Below are positions 42,168-52,272 of a stretch of 64,000 bases of DNA, piece by piece (positions within the stretch are counted from its first letter, which is position 1; each line of letters opens with the position of its first letter). Both the position numbers and the translations under genes were made by a program. Under the pieces are notes generated by a model that was given only the letters and a program-made list of their open reading frames with translations, did no database searches and was not told the origin of the DNA. This stretch comes from Breoghania sp. Its GTDB lineage: Bacteria; Pseudomonadota; Alphaproteobacteria; Rhizobiales; Stappiaceae. The stretch is taken from the NCBI RefSeq assembly GCF_030066895.1, contig NZ_JASJAV010000033.1, positions 23,563 through 87,562 of the forward strand, read 5' to 3'.

Positions 42168-42596
42168 ATGCCCATTGATCAAGCCGAACCTCGTTGGTTG
42201 ACTGCCGGTGAGGTGATTGCGATCAATGAAGCTGTCGTTGAATTTTCCGGTGAAACGTTCTTGGTGCGGGATCATGCCCTCTTGGAAGGTGCCGTCAGTC
42301 GTCCTCAGCAACTGTTTATTTATGAAGGCGTGACCGACATTGTCCCACTAGCCGTGCGGCTGATCGTTGGACTGGGTCAGGCGCGTGCCTTCGAGCAAGG
42401 CAATAAGCGGACGGCTTGGTATGCTGGAGAAGCGTTCTGGGAGTTGAACGGCTACACGATGGGCGCTCCATCCGTTGGATATGACTATCGGCTGGCCCGC
42501 CTGGTGGAAGCCGTCATTATCTATGAAGCCGATGAGGTGGAGCTGTCTCTCGCCTTAATTGATGCGCTCTATCCGATCAGCTCAGGCGACCGCTGA
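42168..42596 (+). CDS. Fic/Doc-family protein with altered active-site histidine
   Basis: An intact 142-residue protein of the Doc size class. Typical parts are HALLEGAVSRPQQLF near residue 40 and the loop AFEQGNKRTAWYAGEAFWELNGY. The family motif is HxFx(D/E)GNKR. Here the histidine is replaced by arginine (Q-A-R-A-F-E-Q-G-N-K-R), a single CAT to CGT change. That histidine is the general base for nucleotidyl or phosphoryl transfer, so activity is doubtful. It lies in the small element at tRNA-Phe, behind a putative antitoxin. Confidence 0.75.
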   Translation: MPIDQAEPRWLTAGEVIAINEAVVEFSGETFLVRDHALLEGAVSRPQQLFIYEGVTDIVPLAVRLIVGLGQARAFEQGNKRTAWYAGEAFWELNGYTMGAPSVGYDYRLARLVEAVIIYEADEVELSLALIDALYPISSGDR

Positions 42597-42606
42597 AACG
42601 CTGTCT

Positions 42607-42657
42607 TCAGACGTTTACGGCTTGCCACTTGTCTCCACGCTTCCTGATGGTCGCCAA
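42607..42657 (-). pseudogene. Relic of a second integrase 5' end
   Basis: Read on the minus strand from TTG 42657, this gives (M)ATIRKRGDKWQAVNV and then TGA. The first about 40 bases are nearly identical to the start of the integrase at 40625, in inverted orientation. The flanking CACAC/GTGTCAC-rich sequence upstream is also similar. It lies 170 bases from tRNA-Phe and points away from it. It is the decayed start of a paralogous integrase from an earlier or nested insertion. Confidence 0.65.
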
Positions 42658-42826
42658 TGGCCCCCATCGCCGGCGCTGCAAAAAACAAGGCCTGGCACAC
42701 CCCTGTCACACTCGCGTCACAGCTGACCGCCCAGATAGCCAATGATGGGCTTGACGGAGGAATCCGACAGAATCACCTTATTGTCTGTTAAGGATTTGAT
42801 CTTGAAGACGTTTTTACGCCGAGGAA

Positions 42827-42902
42827 TGGCGCCCAGGGGCGGAATCGAACCACCGACACGCGGATTTTCAATCCGCTGCTCTACCAACTGAGCTACCTGG
42901 GC
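42827..42902 (-). tRNA. tRNA-Phe (GAA)
   Basis: A full cloverleaf on the minus strand. The acceptor stem GCCCAGG pairs with CCTGGGC, the D-arm is AGCTCAGTTGGTAGAGC, the anticodon loop is TTGAAAA with GAA, the T-arm carries GGTTCGATTCC, and discriminator G plus CCA are encoded. It is the end of the conserved housekeeping block and the insertion site of the elements to its left. Confidence 0.95.
42833..42859. repeat. Attachment site core within tRNA-Phe
   Basis: The 27-base sequence shared exactly with 40489-40515. It lies at the 3' half of tRNA-Phe and, with the other copy, bounds a 2.4-kb element holding the integrase and the Fic gene. Confidence 0.85.
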
Positions 42903-43187
42903 CAACCAAGGGTCAGTGCGCCGTTCGGCGAGCCCCTGAAAGTGGGCGTCTTATAGAGAACCCATTCGCCCCTGTCCAGCCGGTTCGTGCGCTTTTCCAA
43001 GCCTAACGCCATTCCTTGCGGAAAACCTCCCGCTCCATCCCCCACAATTTGCCGGACATACCCTTTTATCATGCCTTATGAAGGAGTTGACCAATGCGTC
43101 AGTCCGGCCGCACGGCGCTCTACGAGTGAGCGGAGCGGCCGATTCGATGGGTCGGAGCCGGCTCCGGGCAGGGCAGGTGGGGCAGAC

Positions 43188-46100
43188 TCAATCGGCATTG
43201 CGCTCGCCGAGGAAGGTTCCGGCCGCGGTGTAGTTGCCGGTATCCTCGCGATAGGAGAAGGAGCCGAGCACGCCGCCCACGACGTCGCTGGTGCTGGAGG
43301 CGAACGATCGGTTGGCGGTGAACGTCGCCCCGCCGCTCGTATTGGTGCCCTGGAGAACTTGTTGACGGCGGTCAGGTCGATCACCGTGTCCTCGATGGCG
43401 GTCGAGGCCGAAAAACGGCCTTCGTCGAAATCCGTGATGGAGAGCGTGTCCGCGCTCGTGTGCCGAAGTTTCAGTTGACCCCCAGCGCCCCGGTCGCAAG
43501 ACAACGTGAGGTCTGGCTGCCGTCGATGCGTTCCACGTTGCCGACGGCGTGGCCGCTGTATGTCGCCGTCGCAGTGCCGAGATCGCGGGTGGTGTCGGTG
43601 TCCGGCAGGTCGCCGGCCACCCATGTCGCGAGGTGGAAATAGTCGGTGCGCTTGCCGTCCGTGTCGAAGTCGATGGCATCCTCGCCCGTCGCATCCGTTT
43701 CCAACCGCGCGCGCCAATAGTCCCAATGCATGAACTCGCAGGTGCATTTGACCGGCGCGGTCGGATTGTCGGCGCTTCGGAAAAGCCCGGCATCGGCTTC
43801 AGGAACGGCATTGCCGGAGATGAAGTAGTTCTGTGAGGCCGTATCCTCCGACTGACCGTAGGACTGATCGTTCAGATAATCGGACGTATCCCAGTAGTTC
43901 AGGGAGTTGCGCACCTTGTTCGGGTTCTCCACCGCCGCGTAGGTGTCGTTGTCGACATAGGCGCTGCCTCCGTTCTGCGGATTGGAGTCCTCTTCGTAAT
44001 CTTCGTATTGAACGCCCTGGCCGAAGGCGAATTCGAACGATCCGACCCCACCGAATTCCGGAGATCCTTCCAGTCTCGTCTCGATGAGCTGCGTCGCCAG
44101 ATCCGCGTTCAGGATGCCCATTTCCACGCCGACCGTGTTCTTCGTCGCATCGAACTGGACGACGAAATCGAGTGGATCGTATCCGGTGAAGGCGGTGGCG
44201 CCCGTTGTCACTTTGCTTTCCGCAAGTCCTGCGGCGTAGCTCAGAAGCGTGTCTGTGCCGCGATAGGTGGGCGTAATCGGATTTCAGTTCCTTGGTCTTC
44301 AGTTGCGCCACACGGATCGTGCCGAACGCCTCGCTCGCAAAGGCGCCGGAGGCGGGGGAACTGTCGATGAAGGCGCCGTTGTCGTCGACATTGAAGCCAA
44401 GCACGAAATTCTCCGCATCCGGGCCGAAAATATGGTCGCCTTCCGCATTGGACAGGGACGAGAACTCCCCGCCCGCAGCCAGAAGCGAACTTTCCGCCGC
44501 CCTGACGTCGCCGCGCCGGGTGCTGGAAATCACCCAGGCGCCGTCTCCCTCTTCCTGCGTGATCTTGCCGGCGATGACAGAGATGGCGGATTGCTGCGAT
44601 GTGCCCGTCCCGTCGATGAGGAAGGACACATCCATGAACTTCGGATTGGTGACGGCGATGTCGTCCGGCTCGATGACGATCAGCCCGCTGGTGCCGACCT
44701 TGGAGACGAAGGTATCGCCCAGCGCATCGACCGTCGTCTGCACCACCATGAAGAGATTGCTTTCATAGGGATCGCTTTCGTAAAGCGCTTGGGTGAGCAT
44801 CTCGCGCGGATCGCCGGAAAGCGAATAGGTGCGGATATGCGCGTCTTCTTCGCTCTGGGTGAGGTACTGCGAGAAGTCCGTGCCGGTGCCGGTCAGGAAA
44901 TAGATCGGATCGGAAGCATCGAGCGTCGCTGTCCCCGAGGTGCTTGCCGCCTCATCCCCCGGTGTTGTGACCGCGAAGCCAAGGTCGGTCTCGGGAAAGA
45001 GCGCGGCAAAGGTGAAGTTGTCGGCCCCCGATCACAGGAAGCCCGCATGGGTGATCGCCTCTTCCGGCAGATATTCCTGCGAGGTCAGAAGACCGGAGAA
45101 CGTGTCCGCGGACGCCGACCAGGGCGGCGGATCCGTTTCATCCGCGTCCGTTGCGCGGCCCGTGATGAGCCAGAAGGCGCTGCCTGTCGCCGGTTCGGTC
45201 CCGTAATCTGCCAGGCCGATCGGTAGCGTGTAGGCGGTGCCGTCCACGGTAATGCCCGCTGTCGTCACCAGGCTGGTTGCCGCGGCATTGATCATGGCGA
45301 TGTTGCCGTCGAACAGATCGCCGGTAACGGTTTGATCCGTGTCCGAACTGCCGCCCACGAGATCGTATGAGCCGGGATCGGTAATCGTGCCGTCGCCTGT
45401 CACCACATAGGTGTCGCCGGCGGTCAGAACGCGGAAACTTCCCGGACCCAGAGATGTCGGGCGATCGGTGTCGATGGTCCGCTTGTTCGTGTCGTTGGTC
45501 TCGTTGCCGCCCGCATCCACATCGTTGATCCGCGTGGCGAGCACCACTTCGGGCTTTGGCGGGGGCGTGGTGTTGGAATAGCCGAGCTGCGAATTGTTCT
45601 GCGAGACGCCGCGATTGACGTCATCGTTTTGCGGTTTGTGACGTGCGCCGCCGCTCTGGCCGCGCCGGCTGATGAGCTGGCGCTGCACGCGCCCCAGATC
45701 TTGCGGCTGCGTGCGTCGCAGCAGCACGGCCCCGCCGTTGCCCAGCTCCATCGTGTAGCCGCGCTCATAGATGCGACGGTGGCCGCCATTGGTGCCTTTG
45801 AAGGAAGGCTCGTCGCCGAAGATCAGCGAGAAGGTCGGGTTGTCGCCCAACGTGTTCAGATTGGCGATGCCGCCGCGAATGCCGATCGTGCCGACCGGTA
45901 TCTTGACCGTGACGCCGCCGGACTTCTTGGAAAGACGGCCGCCGACGAAACGGGCGACGCCCTTGGAGAAACTGGCCACCAGGTTGCCGTTGCCCGATGC
46001 CGGATCGTAGACGAATTCGTCGATCACGAGATCGGAATGCGGGCCGACAGTGAAGGTCGATCCGTCGACCAGCAGCACCTGGACGAGACCCTCGCCGCGC

Positions 46101-46318
46101 GTCTGGATGCGTTCGCGGTGGATGATGTTGTCGCCCAGCACAAGCGTGCGGGTCGAGCCGTTCGGCGGCGTGCCGTGGGCCTGAGGGTTGACGGCGGCCG
46201 TCACGCCCACCTTGGGCGCAGCGGCGGCGGGCAGGGGGCAGGCGAGGGCGCCGGTCAGAGCAAGGTCGCTCAGGATCCGGGCTGCAACGGGTCCGGTTGC
46301 AATGCTTGCGGGTTTCAT
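43188..46318 (-). pseudogene. FecR-domain surface protein with TbpB-like C-terminus, broken
   Basis: A large protein of about 1040 codons from ATG 46318. After a signal peptide (ending PLPAAAA) residues about 45-160 are a FecR domain (RTLVLGDNIIHRERIQTRGEG, then VDGSTFTVGPHSDLVIDEF). The long middle part is rich in D, G, S and T. The last about 60 residues (TFTANRSFASSTSDVVGGVLGSF, ending GTFLGERNAD) resemble the terminal beta-barrel of transferrin-binding-protein-B-like surface proteins. TGA at 45032-45034 replaces Trp (HAGFLWSGADNF). Frameshifts lie near 44270 and 43470. The gene upstream encodes a Slam-like outer-membrane protein, so this is probably its cargo. The barrel call is by eye. 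Confidence 0.6.
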
Positions 46319-46394
46319 CACGTCTCGTCTCCTGTTCAGCCCGGCGCTGCCGCCTGGAGCGTTTTGTCGCCTTCTAGAATCGGCCGTGTTCGCC

Positions 46395-46415
46395 CCCTCT
46401 CCCATGGGGAGAGGG
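46395..46415. repeat. REP-like palindrome
   Basis: CCCTCTCCC and GGGAGAGGG form a perfect 9-bp stem around ATG, followed by TTGGGGTGAGGGG. A partly inverted copy (ACCTCTCCCCATGGGTGAGG) lies about 90 bases downstream. This is a common dispersed intergenic repeat in Proteobacteria. Confidence 0.6.
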
Positions 46416-46542
46416 TTGGGGTGAGGGGTGTCGCGCTCTCAAGGATATGGAGAACCCGAAATCTCTCACCCGGGCCTGCGGCCCGACCTCTCCCCATGGG
46501 TGAGGTGTTTGCCTCTATCGCTTCCGCCAAATTCTGAAGTGC

Positions 46543-47963
46543 TCAAAACTTCTTCAGGACTGACACGGTCACCGAGCCGTTGGCGAAATCGTCGGTCGGA
46601 TAGTTGGAAACGGCGCGGCGGTATTCGCCCGCCATCATCAGCGCCCAGTCGTCCGCTACCGGCACCGTCAGCGTGCTGCGCACCCAGTATTCGTCGTCTT
46701 CCTGCACATGGGCGGCATCGATCGCGGCATCCGCCTCGTCGTACCAGCGCGCGAGATAGCCGCCGTCGAGATCCACCGCCCAGGGGCGCTTCAGCGCCTT
46801 GATGGGCGAGGTGAAGGTCTTGCGCAGGCCCGCTCCGGCGCCGAGTTCGTAATCGTCCGCGAAGTCGGTCGCTGTGTTTTCGTGCCCCCCCGAAATCTCC
46901 GTGCGCACGGCGAGACTGGCGGTCAGAAAATAGGTGTAGGCAAAGCGGCTTGAGAGCCGATAGCCGTTGCGATCGGAAACGGTCGGATAGGTCGCGCTGT
47001 CATTGAACCAGTGGCGCCGGAATTCGTTCTTGCTCTCGAACTTGGAGCGGATATCGGGCAACCAGGCGAGGCGGACGTCCGTGCCAAGCGTGCCGGAATA
47101 GTTGGCCTCGTCGAGCCGCACGCCGCCGAGAATGGCGTAAACGCCCAGTCGCACATTGTCCCAGCCAAAGTGTGCCATGTTGAAGGAGGGGCCGACCGTC
47201 AGTTCCGCAAGCTCGGTGTGGAGACGGCTTAGCTCCGCATAACGCGCGCCGTAGAACAGAAGATCCCCCTCGATCTGGTCGCCCTGGTTCGCCAGGTCAT
47301 AGGAAACGTGGGCGGTGTCCGCCAGATAGGCGTTGAAGTCGTTCTGGCTGACCGCGCTGTCGCTGAGTAGGCACTCAAGCCCATTCAACATGATGGAGCG
47401 GCTGCCGGGGGCGGCGTTGGCATTGGATTGCCAGTGCGCGCCGACAATCAGCGAGGCGGAGAACTTGGCCGATCCTGCGCCTGATCGATGCCCGCGAGAT
47501 AGACGTCGACCCGCTCGCGCACCTCGCGCGGTACCTCCGGGCCGGAAATGGCAGCCTCGAAATATTGCCGCGCCACGTCGAAGGCCCCGATGCGATAGTA
47601 GAGAACGCCGAGTTCCAGTTGCACGCGCGGCAGGTCCGGCGCGTAGATCAGCATCCGCTCCAGCGTGTAGATGGCGGCTTCATGGTCGTCGACACGGGCC
47701 GACAGCGCCGCATAGGCAAAAGCGATATCGAGATCGTCGGGGGCGGCCAGCATTGCCTGCAGCAATTGCGTGCGCCGGGTTTCTATCTCGCCCGCCGTCG
47801 CCTTGGTGCCGGGCACGCCGCCTGCGTCGCCCTGATCGCTTTCGGATTTGTTTTCCTGTGGCTGGGTGCGTGCGCTCATGCCGGTCGGGGCCATCGTCTC
47901 CGCCGCGAGCAAACTCAAATACACGCCGACCGCGGTTGCCCCAAGCCGTCGCACCATTGCCAC
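46543..47963 (-). pseudogene. Slam-like outer-membrane protein (TPR plus beta-barrel), one frameshift
   Basis: A two-domain protein of about 473 codons. After a signal-like N-terminus, residues about 50-165 are TPR-like helices (LQAMLAAPDDLDIAFAYAAL, then VQLELGVLYYRIGAFDVARQYFE). The C-terminal 300 residues are an alternating-pattern beta barrel beginning ASLIVGAHWQSNANA and ending in SVTVSVLKKF with the terminal Phe of outer-membrane proteins. This matches Slam / DUF560 translocators (type XI secretion). One base is missing near 47475 (Lys AAG before FSASL), which breaks the link between the domains. It precedes the FecR/TbpB-like gene in the same direction. Confidence 0.65.
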
Positions 47964-48124
47964 CTCATTGCATCTGAACCCGGCAATCAGGCCAATGCAT
48001 GAGGCGAAGAGTCAATTGAATGACGTAAAATAATTCACATCTATGGCAAGTTGTGCAGCCATGTGGCCTCCTGGACACAGAATCTGGTCAGAATCCTCGA
48101 GGGGATTCCCGTTAAATCATTGTT

Positions 48125-48336
48125 TTATTGAAGGTCTGGATCGTTCGGATCGATGTCGTCCATCTCGACCACCGGGATGCTGTAGCTGCCCGACAGCCAC
48201 CTGTTGAGGTCCACATCCGCGCACCGTGTGGAGCAAAATGGGTAGTTTTTTCGACGGATAGCTTGCCGCAGTTCGGGCAGGGGCGCGGTGGCCTGTTGGA
48301 GACTTCGGAGCTCTTGTCGTTCTTATCCGTATTCAT
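48125..48336 (-). pseudogene. yacG: DNA gyrase inhibitor YacG, one-base frameshift
   Basis: A small zinc-binding protein. RPCPNCGKLSVEK is in frame from ATG 48336. One base is then missing in an A6 run, and the rest continues in another frame as YPFCSTRCADVDLNRWLSGSYSIPVVEMDD to the TAA at 48125-48127. All four zinc cysteines are encoded but split between frames. In this order YacG follows maf and precedes tRNA-Phe, as here. Confidence 0.85.
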
Positions 48337-48499
48337 GCGTATTGTTCACTCTCGTGAGAATTCCCGGACAGGCGATAATGTATTCGCATTTTTCACAATT
48401 TCGGACGTTGCACGCGGAAACGGGGCCGACCTCGCAAAAGGCGCGATGCACGAAAGACGCGGATTTACGCGTTCTGTCCGATCCACTCGGTTGCTGCTT

Positions 48500-49135
48500 C
48501 TATTCGCTGAGTGCGAGCGTGTCTGCCCAATTCTGCCGGACGGGATAGCCCGCGCCGCTCAGCATCGAGACCGTCTCGTAGATGGGAAGACCCACCACAT
48601 TGGGGTAGGACCCCACCAGCTTGACCACGAACGATCCGGCAATGCCCTGGATGGCATAGCCGCCCGCCTTGCCGCGCCATTCGCCGCTGTCGAGATAGTT
48701 GCTGATCTCCGCCTCCGACAGACGCTTGAAACGCACGCGCGTCTCGATCAGCTTGTGTCGGGAGCTGCCGCTGGAAACGGCCACGCACACGCTGGTATAG
48801 ACCCTGTGGGCACGGCCCGACAGCAGTCTCAGGCAGCGCTCGGCCTCCTCGCGCAGTTCCGTTTTCGGTAAAATGCGTCGGCCGACCGCCACCACCGTAT
48901 CGGCGGCAAGCACGATCGCGCCTTCATAGTCTTCATCCGTATCGACCGAGCGGCGCACCACCTCCGCCTTGGTGCGCGCAAGCCGGGTGGCAAGTGCGCG
49001 CGGCGTCTCGCCCCGGGTCGGCTCCTCGTCGATATCGGAGGGGAGCAGATAATCCGGCTTGATACAGACCTGTTCGAGCAGAGCCAGCCGCCGCGGCGAC
49101 CCGGATGCGAGAACAAGCCTTTTGCGATCCGTCAT
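48500..49135 (-). CDS. maf: Maf-like nucleoside triphosphate pyrophosphatase
   Basis: An intact 211-residue Maf protein, which hydrolyses non-canonical or excess nucleoside triphosphates. It opens with [16 protein letters not shown], followed by ARTKAEVV, the catalytic Asp in [17 protein letters not shown] and [11 protein letters not shown]. The start is ATG 49135. It sits between infA and yacG in the conserved order. Confidence 0.9.
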   Translation of the reverse strand: MTDRKRLVLASGSPRRLALLEQVCIKPDYLLPSDIDEEPTRGETPRALATRLARTKAEVVRRSVDTDEDYEGAIVLAADTVVAVGRRILPKTELREEAERCLRLLSGRAHRVYTSVCVAVSSGSSRHKLIETRVRFKRLSEAEISNYLDSGEWRGKAGGYAIQGIAGSFVVKLVGSYPNVVGLPIYETVSMLSGAGYPVRQNWADTLALSE

Positions 49136-49190
49136 CGGCAGCGACCGTCATGGCCGCCGGGCTCCGCTTCATGCGGGCCCTGAGCGGTGC

Positions 49191-49409
49191 CTATTTGAAG
49201 CGATAGGTGATGCGACCCTTGGTGAGGTCGTAGGGCGTCATTTCGACGAGGACGCGATCGCCAGCGAGAACGCGGATACGGTTCTTGCGCATGCGGCCTG
49301 CGGTGTGGGCAATGATCTCGTGGTCGTTCTCAAGCTTCACGCGAAACGTTGCGTTAGGCAGAAGTTCCGTGACCGTGCCCGGAAATTCCAAGACTTCTTC
49401 TTTCGCCAT
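49191..49409 (-). CDS. infA: Translation initiation factor IF-1
   Basis: An intact 72-residue IF-1, an essential S1-like OB-fold protein that binds the 30S A site. The start [13 protein letters not shown] and the conserved [29 protein letters not shown] stretch (about residues 20-50) are complete. It is the clearest example of an undamaged essential gene in this window. Confidence 0.95.
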   Translation of the reverse strand: MAKEEVLEFPGTVTELLPNATFRVKLENDHEIIAHTAGRMRKNRIRVLAGDRVLVEMTPYDLTKGRITYRFK

Positions 49410-49737
49410 GCGGTTTCCTGGCTCTCCTGTTCGATCGTGCAGATCCGGCAAAAGTGGAAGCCGGCTTTCCCGTCGAGATCTGCAAGAAGCAATAGTGTCA
49501 GCGTGCGCAGGTCTGCAAGCGGTCCGCATGCGCCTTTTGCGCGCGCGAACCTAGCGGATTGGATGTGGAAAGTGAACAGGCCATAAACACCGGGATGACA
49601 ATGCGGCATTCAATTGCGCAAAAGCTGCTGAAAGACGGGCCGAAAAGCCTTCGTCAAATTGTCATTCCGGGCTCAAATACCGTTTTTGATCCATATCCTC
49701 CGCACTGAATTTTCCGTTCGGTGCAGTTCCGGCCTGT
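49410..49737. other. Intergenic region upstream of infA
   Basis: About 330 bases without a gene, presumably holding the infA promoter. It has two REP-like half sites, ACCGGGATGACAATG (about 49591-49605) and an inverted GTCATTCCGGGC (about 49660-49671), which could pair over about 60 bases. Confidence 0.4.
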
Positions 49738-50189
49738 TCAGCCTTCCGGCGCGGCCTGCCATCTCAGGCGTTTCTTGATGCGCTTCATCAACTGATCGCG
49801 CACCGAGCGATAGGCGTCGAGTATCTGGTCGCGGCTGCCCGTGGCAAAGGTCGGATCGTTCGTCGGCCAGTATTCCACATCCAAGGCCTCCGTCCGGGTC
49901 AGTTCCAGCGCCCAGTGGTGGGCTTCGGGTGCCAGCGAGATCACCAGATCGAAATTCGTGTCCTCCAGCTCCTTCACCGTCTGGGGGCATGATCATCGAT
50001 GTGAAGTCCGATTTCGGCTAGCACCGCATCCACGAACGGGTCGCGCTCGCCCTTGCGCACGCCCGCGGACGCAAAGTAGATCTGCCGCGGGAAGAGATGC
50101 CGCGTGATCGCGACCGCCATGGGTGAGCGAACGGCATTCATGCCGCAGACGAAGAGGACGGCGCCGGGCATCGGCGCGGGCGCCTCCAC
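49738..50189 (-). pseudogene. Low-molecular-weight protein-tyrosine phosphatase family, frameshifted
   Basis: An arsenate-reductase-like phosphatase family member. The P-loop reads [14 protein letters not shown] (C-x5-R-S). GTG 50189 ([11 protein letters not shown]) or ATG 50171 are possible starts. At about 49985 a run of five C where six would keep frame (or an equivalent change) shifts the reading. It resumes as [22 protein letters not shown] and ends at 49738. In this gene order it follows UPF0262. Role inferred from family only. Confidence 0.8.
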
Positions 50190-50194
50190 GGCGT

Positions 50195-50701
50195 TCAGCC
50201 TTTCCGGTAAAGTGCGCATACCAACGTGAACAGTCGGCGCGCCGTATCGTGATCGACCGAGATCTTGCCCTTCAGCCGTTCCGCCAGCAGTTCCGATCCC
50301 TCGTTGTGAACCCCGCGCCGCGCCATGTCGATCGCCTCGATCTGGCTCGGAGAAGGCGGTGCGGATGGCGGCATAGTAGCTTTCGCAGATCAGGAAATAG
50401 TCCTTCAGGATCCGCCGGAAGGGGCTGAGCGACAGCACGTGGGTGACGACCGGATCGCCGTTCTCACGCGTGACTTCGAAATGCAGCCGCTTTTCGATCA
50501 CGGCCAGATTGAGGTGGTAGGGACCGCCTTCCTCGTCGACCCAGGGGGCTCGAAATGGTTGTTGGCGATCAGATCGAAGATCGCGACCGCGCGCTCGTGC
50601 TCGATATCGGCCGACGAGCGTTCGGTGGTCCCCTCGTCGAGGGTCACCTCGCTCAAGCGGGCCCGATCAGATCGCTGTTCCTGCGCGCATTCTTCCGTCA
50701 T
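50195..50701 (-). pseudogene. UPF0262 family protein, two frameshifts
   Basis: A conserved alphaproteobacterial protein of unknown function, always close to hisD. ATG 50701 gives [15 protein letters not shown] and [15 protein letters not shown]5 run near 50545, where six are expected, shifts the frame. [15 protein letters not shown] to [16 protein letters not shown] follows, and a second indel near 50350 leads to the C-terminus [11 protein letters not shown] and LYRKG ending at 50195-50197. Two separate lesions in about 165 codons indicate that it is not under selection here. Confidence 0.85.
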
Positions 50702-50923
50702 GCTGGTTCTGTCGCGATACGGCTCATGCCGATCGACATCTGTCTACAGAGGCGAAGCAAAGTCCCGTGAGCCTATTGCGAAGGCTGCGTTGCGATCCAG
50801 TCCCAAAACACGCGCACCGGCCGAATTCGGCAAAGGGCAGTGCTGGAAGAGAACGTGCGTCGGCCCATTCTTGGAGATGGCCAACGCCACAACGTCCCAA
50901 CCGCGCCCGCCTTGCACGACCTT

Positions 50924-52216
50924 CTACAGGTTGAGCCGCACCGCCACGGAACGGCCATGCGCGGTGAGTCCTTCCTCTTCCGCCAGTCGCATGGCGGCCG
51001 AGCCGATCTGGCGCAGTGCCTCCGGCGAACACTTCAGGATCGACGTGCGCTTGACGAAATCCAGCACGTTGAGACCGGAGGAGAACCGTGCCGAGCGCGC
51101 CGTCGGCAGCACGTGGTTGGTGCCGCCCACATAATCGCCCACCGCTTCCGGCGTGTAACGTCCGAGGAACACCGCACCCGCATTGTGGACCTTGTCCAGC
51201 AGGCTTTCCGGATCGGCCACCGCCAGCTCCAGATGTTCTGGGGCGATGCGGTCGATCAGCGGTACTGCCTGAGCCAGATCGTCGATGATGATGGTCGCAC
51301 CGAAATCGCGCCAGCTCGCACCCGCGATATCGCGGCGCGGCAGGGTGGCAAGCTGGCGGTCCACCGCCAGTTCGACAGTCTCCGCGAGCTCCGCGCTGTC
51401 GGTGATCAGGATCGACTGGGCAGACGCGTCGTGCTCGGCCTGGGCTAGCAAGTCGATCGCCAGCCAGTTCGGATCGTTCTCGCCATCGGCCACCACCAGC
51501 ACTTCCGACGGTCCGGCGATCATGTCGATGCCGACCGTGCCGAAGACCTGCCGCTTGGCCGCCGCCACGAAGGCGTTGCCCGGGCCCACGATCTTGGCAA
51601 CGGGCTTGATCGTTTTCGTACCATAGGCGAGGGCGGCAACGGCCTGCGCGCCGCCGATGCGGTAGATCTCGCTGACGCCCGCAAGACGCGCGGCAGCCAG
51701 CACCAGCGGGTTGAGCGCACCGTCCGGGCTCGGCACCACCATGACGAGCCGCTCCACACCGGCAACCTTGGCCGGAACCGCGTTCATCAGCACGGAGGAG
51801 GGGTAGGACGCGGTGCCGCCCGGCACGTAGAGCCCGACAGTGGAAATTGCCGTCCACTTGGAGCCGAGCTCGACGCCGATGGGATCGCTGTAGCGGTCGT
51901 CCTTGGGCATCTGTCGGGCGTGGTGAGAGCGGATACGGTCGCGCGCCAGTTCCAGCGCCTGCATGGTGGTTGCGTCGACCTTGGCGACGGCTTCGTCGAT
52001 CTCCGCTTCGGTGATGGCGATCCCGGTCTCGTTCAGATCCAGCCGGTCGAAGCGTTTGGTGTATTCGGCGATAGCCGCATCTCCGCGGGCGCGCACATCG
52101 CCGGTGATCGCGCGCACCGTTTCGCCAACGTCCTGGGAAACCTCGCGCTTGGCGGCGAGCAGTTCGGAAAAGCGGCTTTCGAAGTCCTCGTCGGCCGATG
52201 TCAGGCGGATGGCCAC
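50924..52216 (-). CDS. hisD: Histidinol dehydrogenase
   Basis: An intact 430-residue enzyme for the last two steps of histidine synthesis (L-histidinol to L-histidine, zinc and NAD). It starts at GTG 52216 (VAIRLTSADEDFE). Typical segments are VPGGTASYPSSVLMNAVPAKVAGV, GPSEVLVVADG, the zinc/catalytic region LLAQAEHDASAQ with Glu and His, and HVLPTARSARFSSGL. The gene extends to 50924 with normal length. Its integrity shows that histidine synthesis is still under selection. Confidence 0.95.
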   Translation of the reverse strand: MAIRLTSADEDFESRFSELLAAKREVSQDVGETVRAITGDVRARGDAAIAEYTKRFDRLDLNETGIAITEAEIDEAVAKVDATTMQALELARDRIRSHHARQMPKDDRYSDPIGVELGSKWTAISTVGLYVPGGTASYPSSVLMNAVPAKVAGVERLVMVVPSPDGALNPLVLAAARLAGVSEIYRIGGAQAVAALAYGTKTIKPVAKIVGPGNAFVAAAKRQVFGTVGIDMIAGPSEVLVVADGENDPNWLAIDLLAQAEHDASAQSILITDSAELAETVELAVDRQLATLPRRDIAGASWRDFGATIIIDDLAQAVPLIDRIAPEHLELAVADPESLLDKVHNAGAVFLGRYTPEAVGDYVGGTNHVLPTARSARFSSGLNVLDFVKRTSILKCSPEALRQIGSAAMRLAEEEGLTAHGRSVAVRLNL

Positions 52217-52272
52217 AGCGTGTGCTCTCCTGAAAGGGGTAGGGTGCGTTACTCGACGCGTAAGGGATCTGG

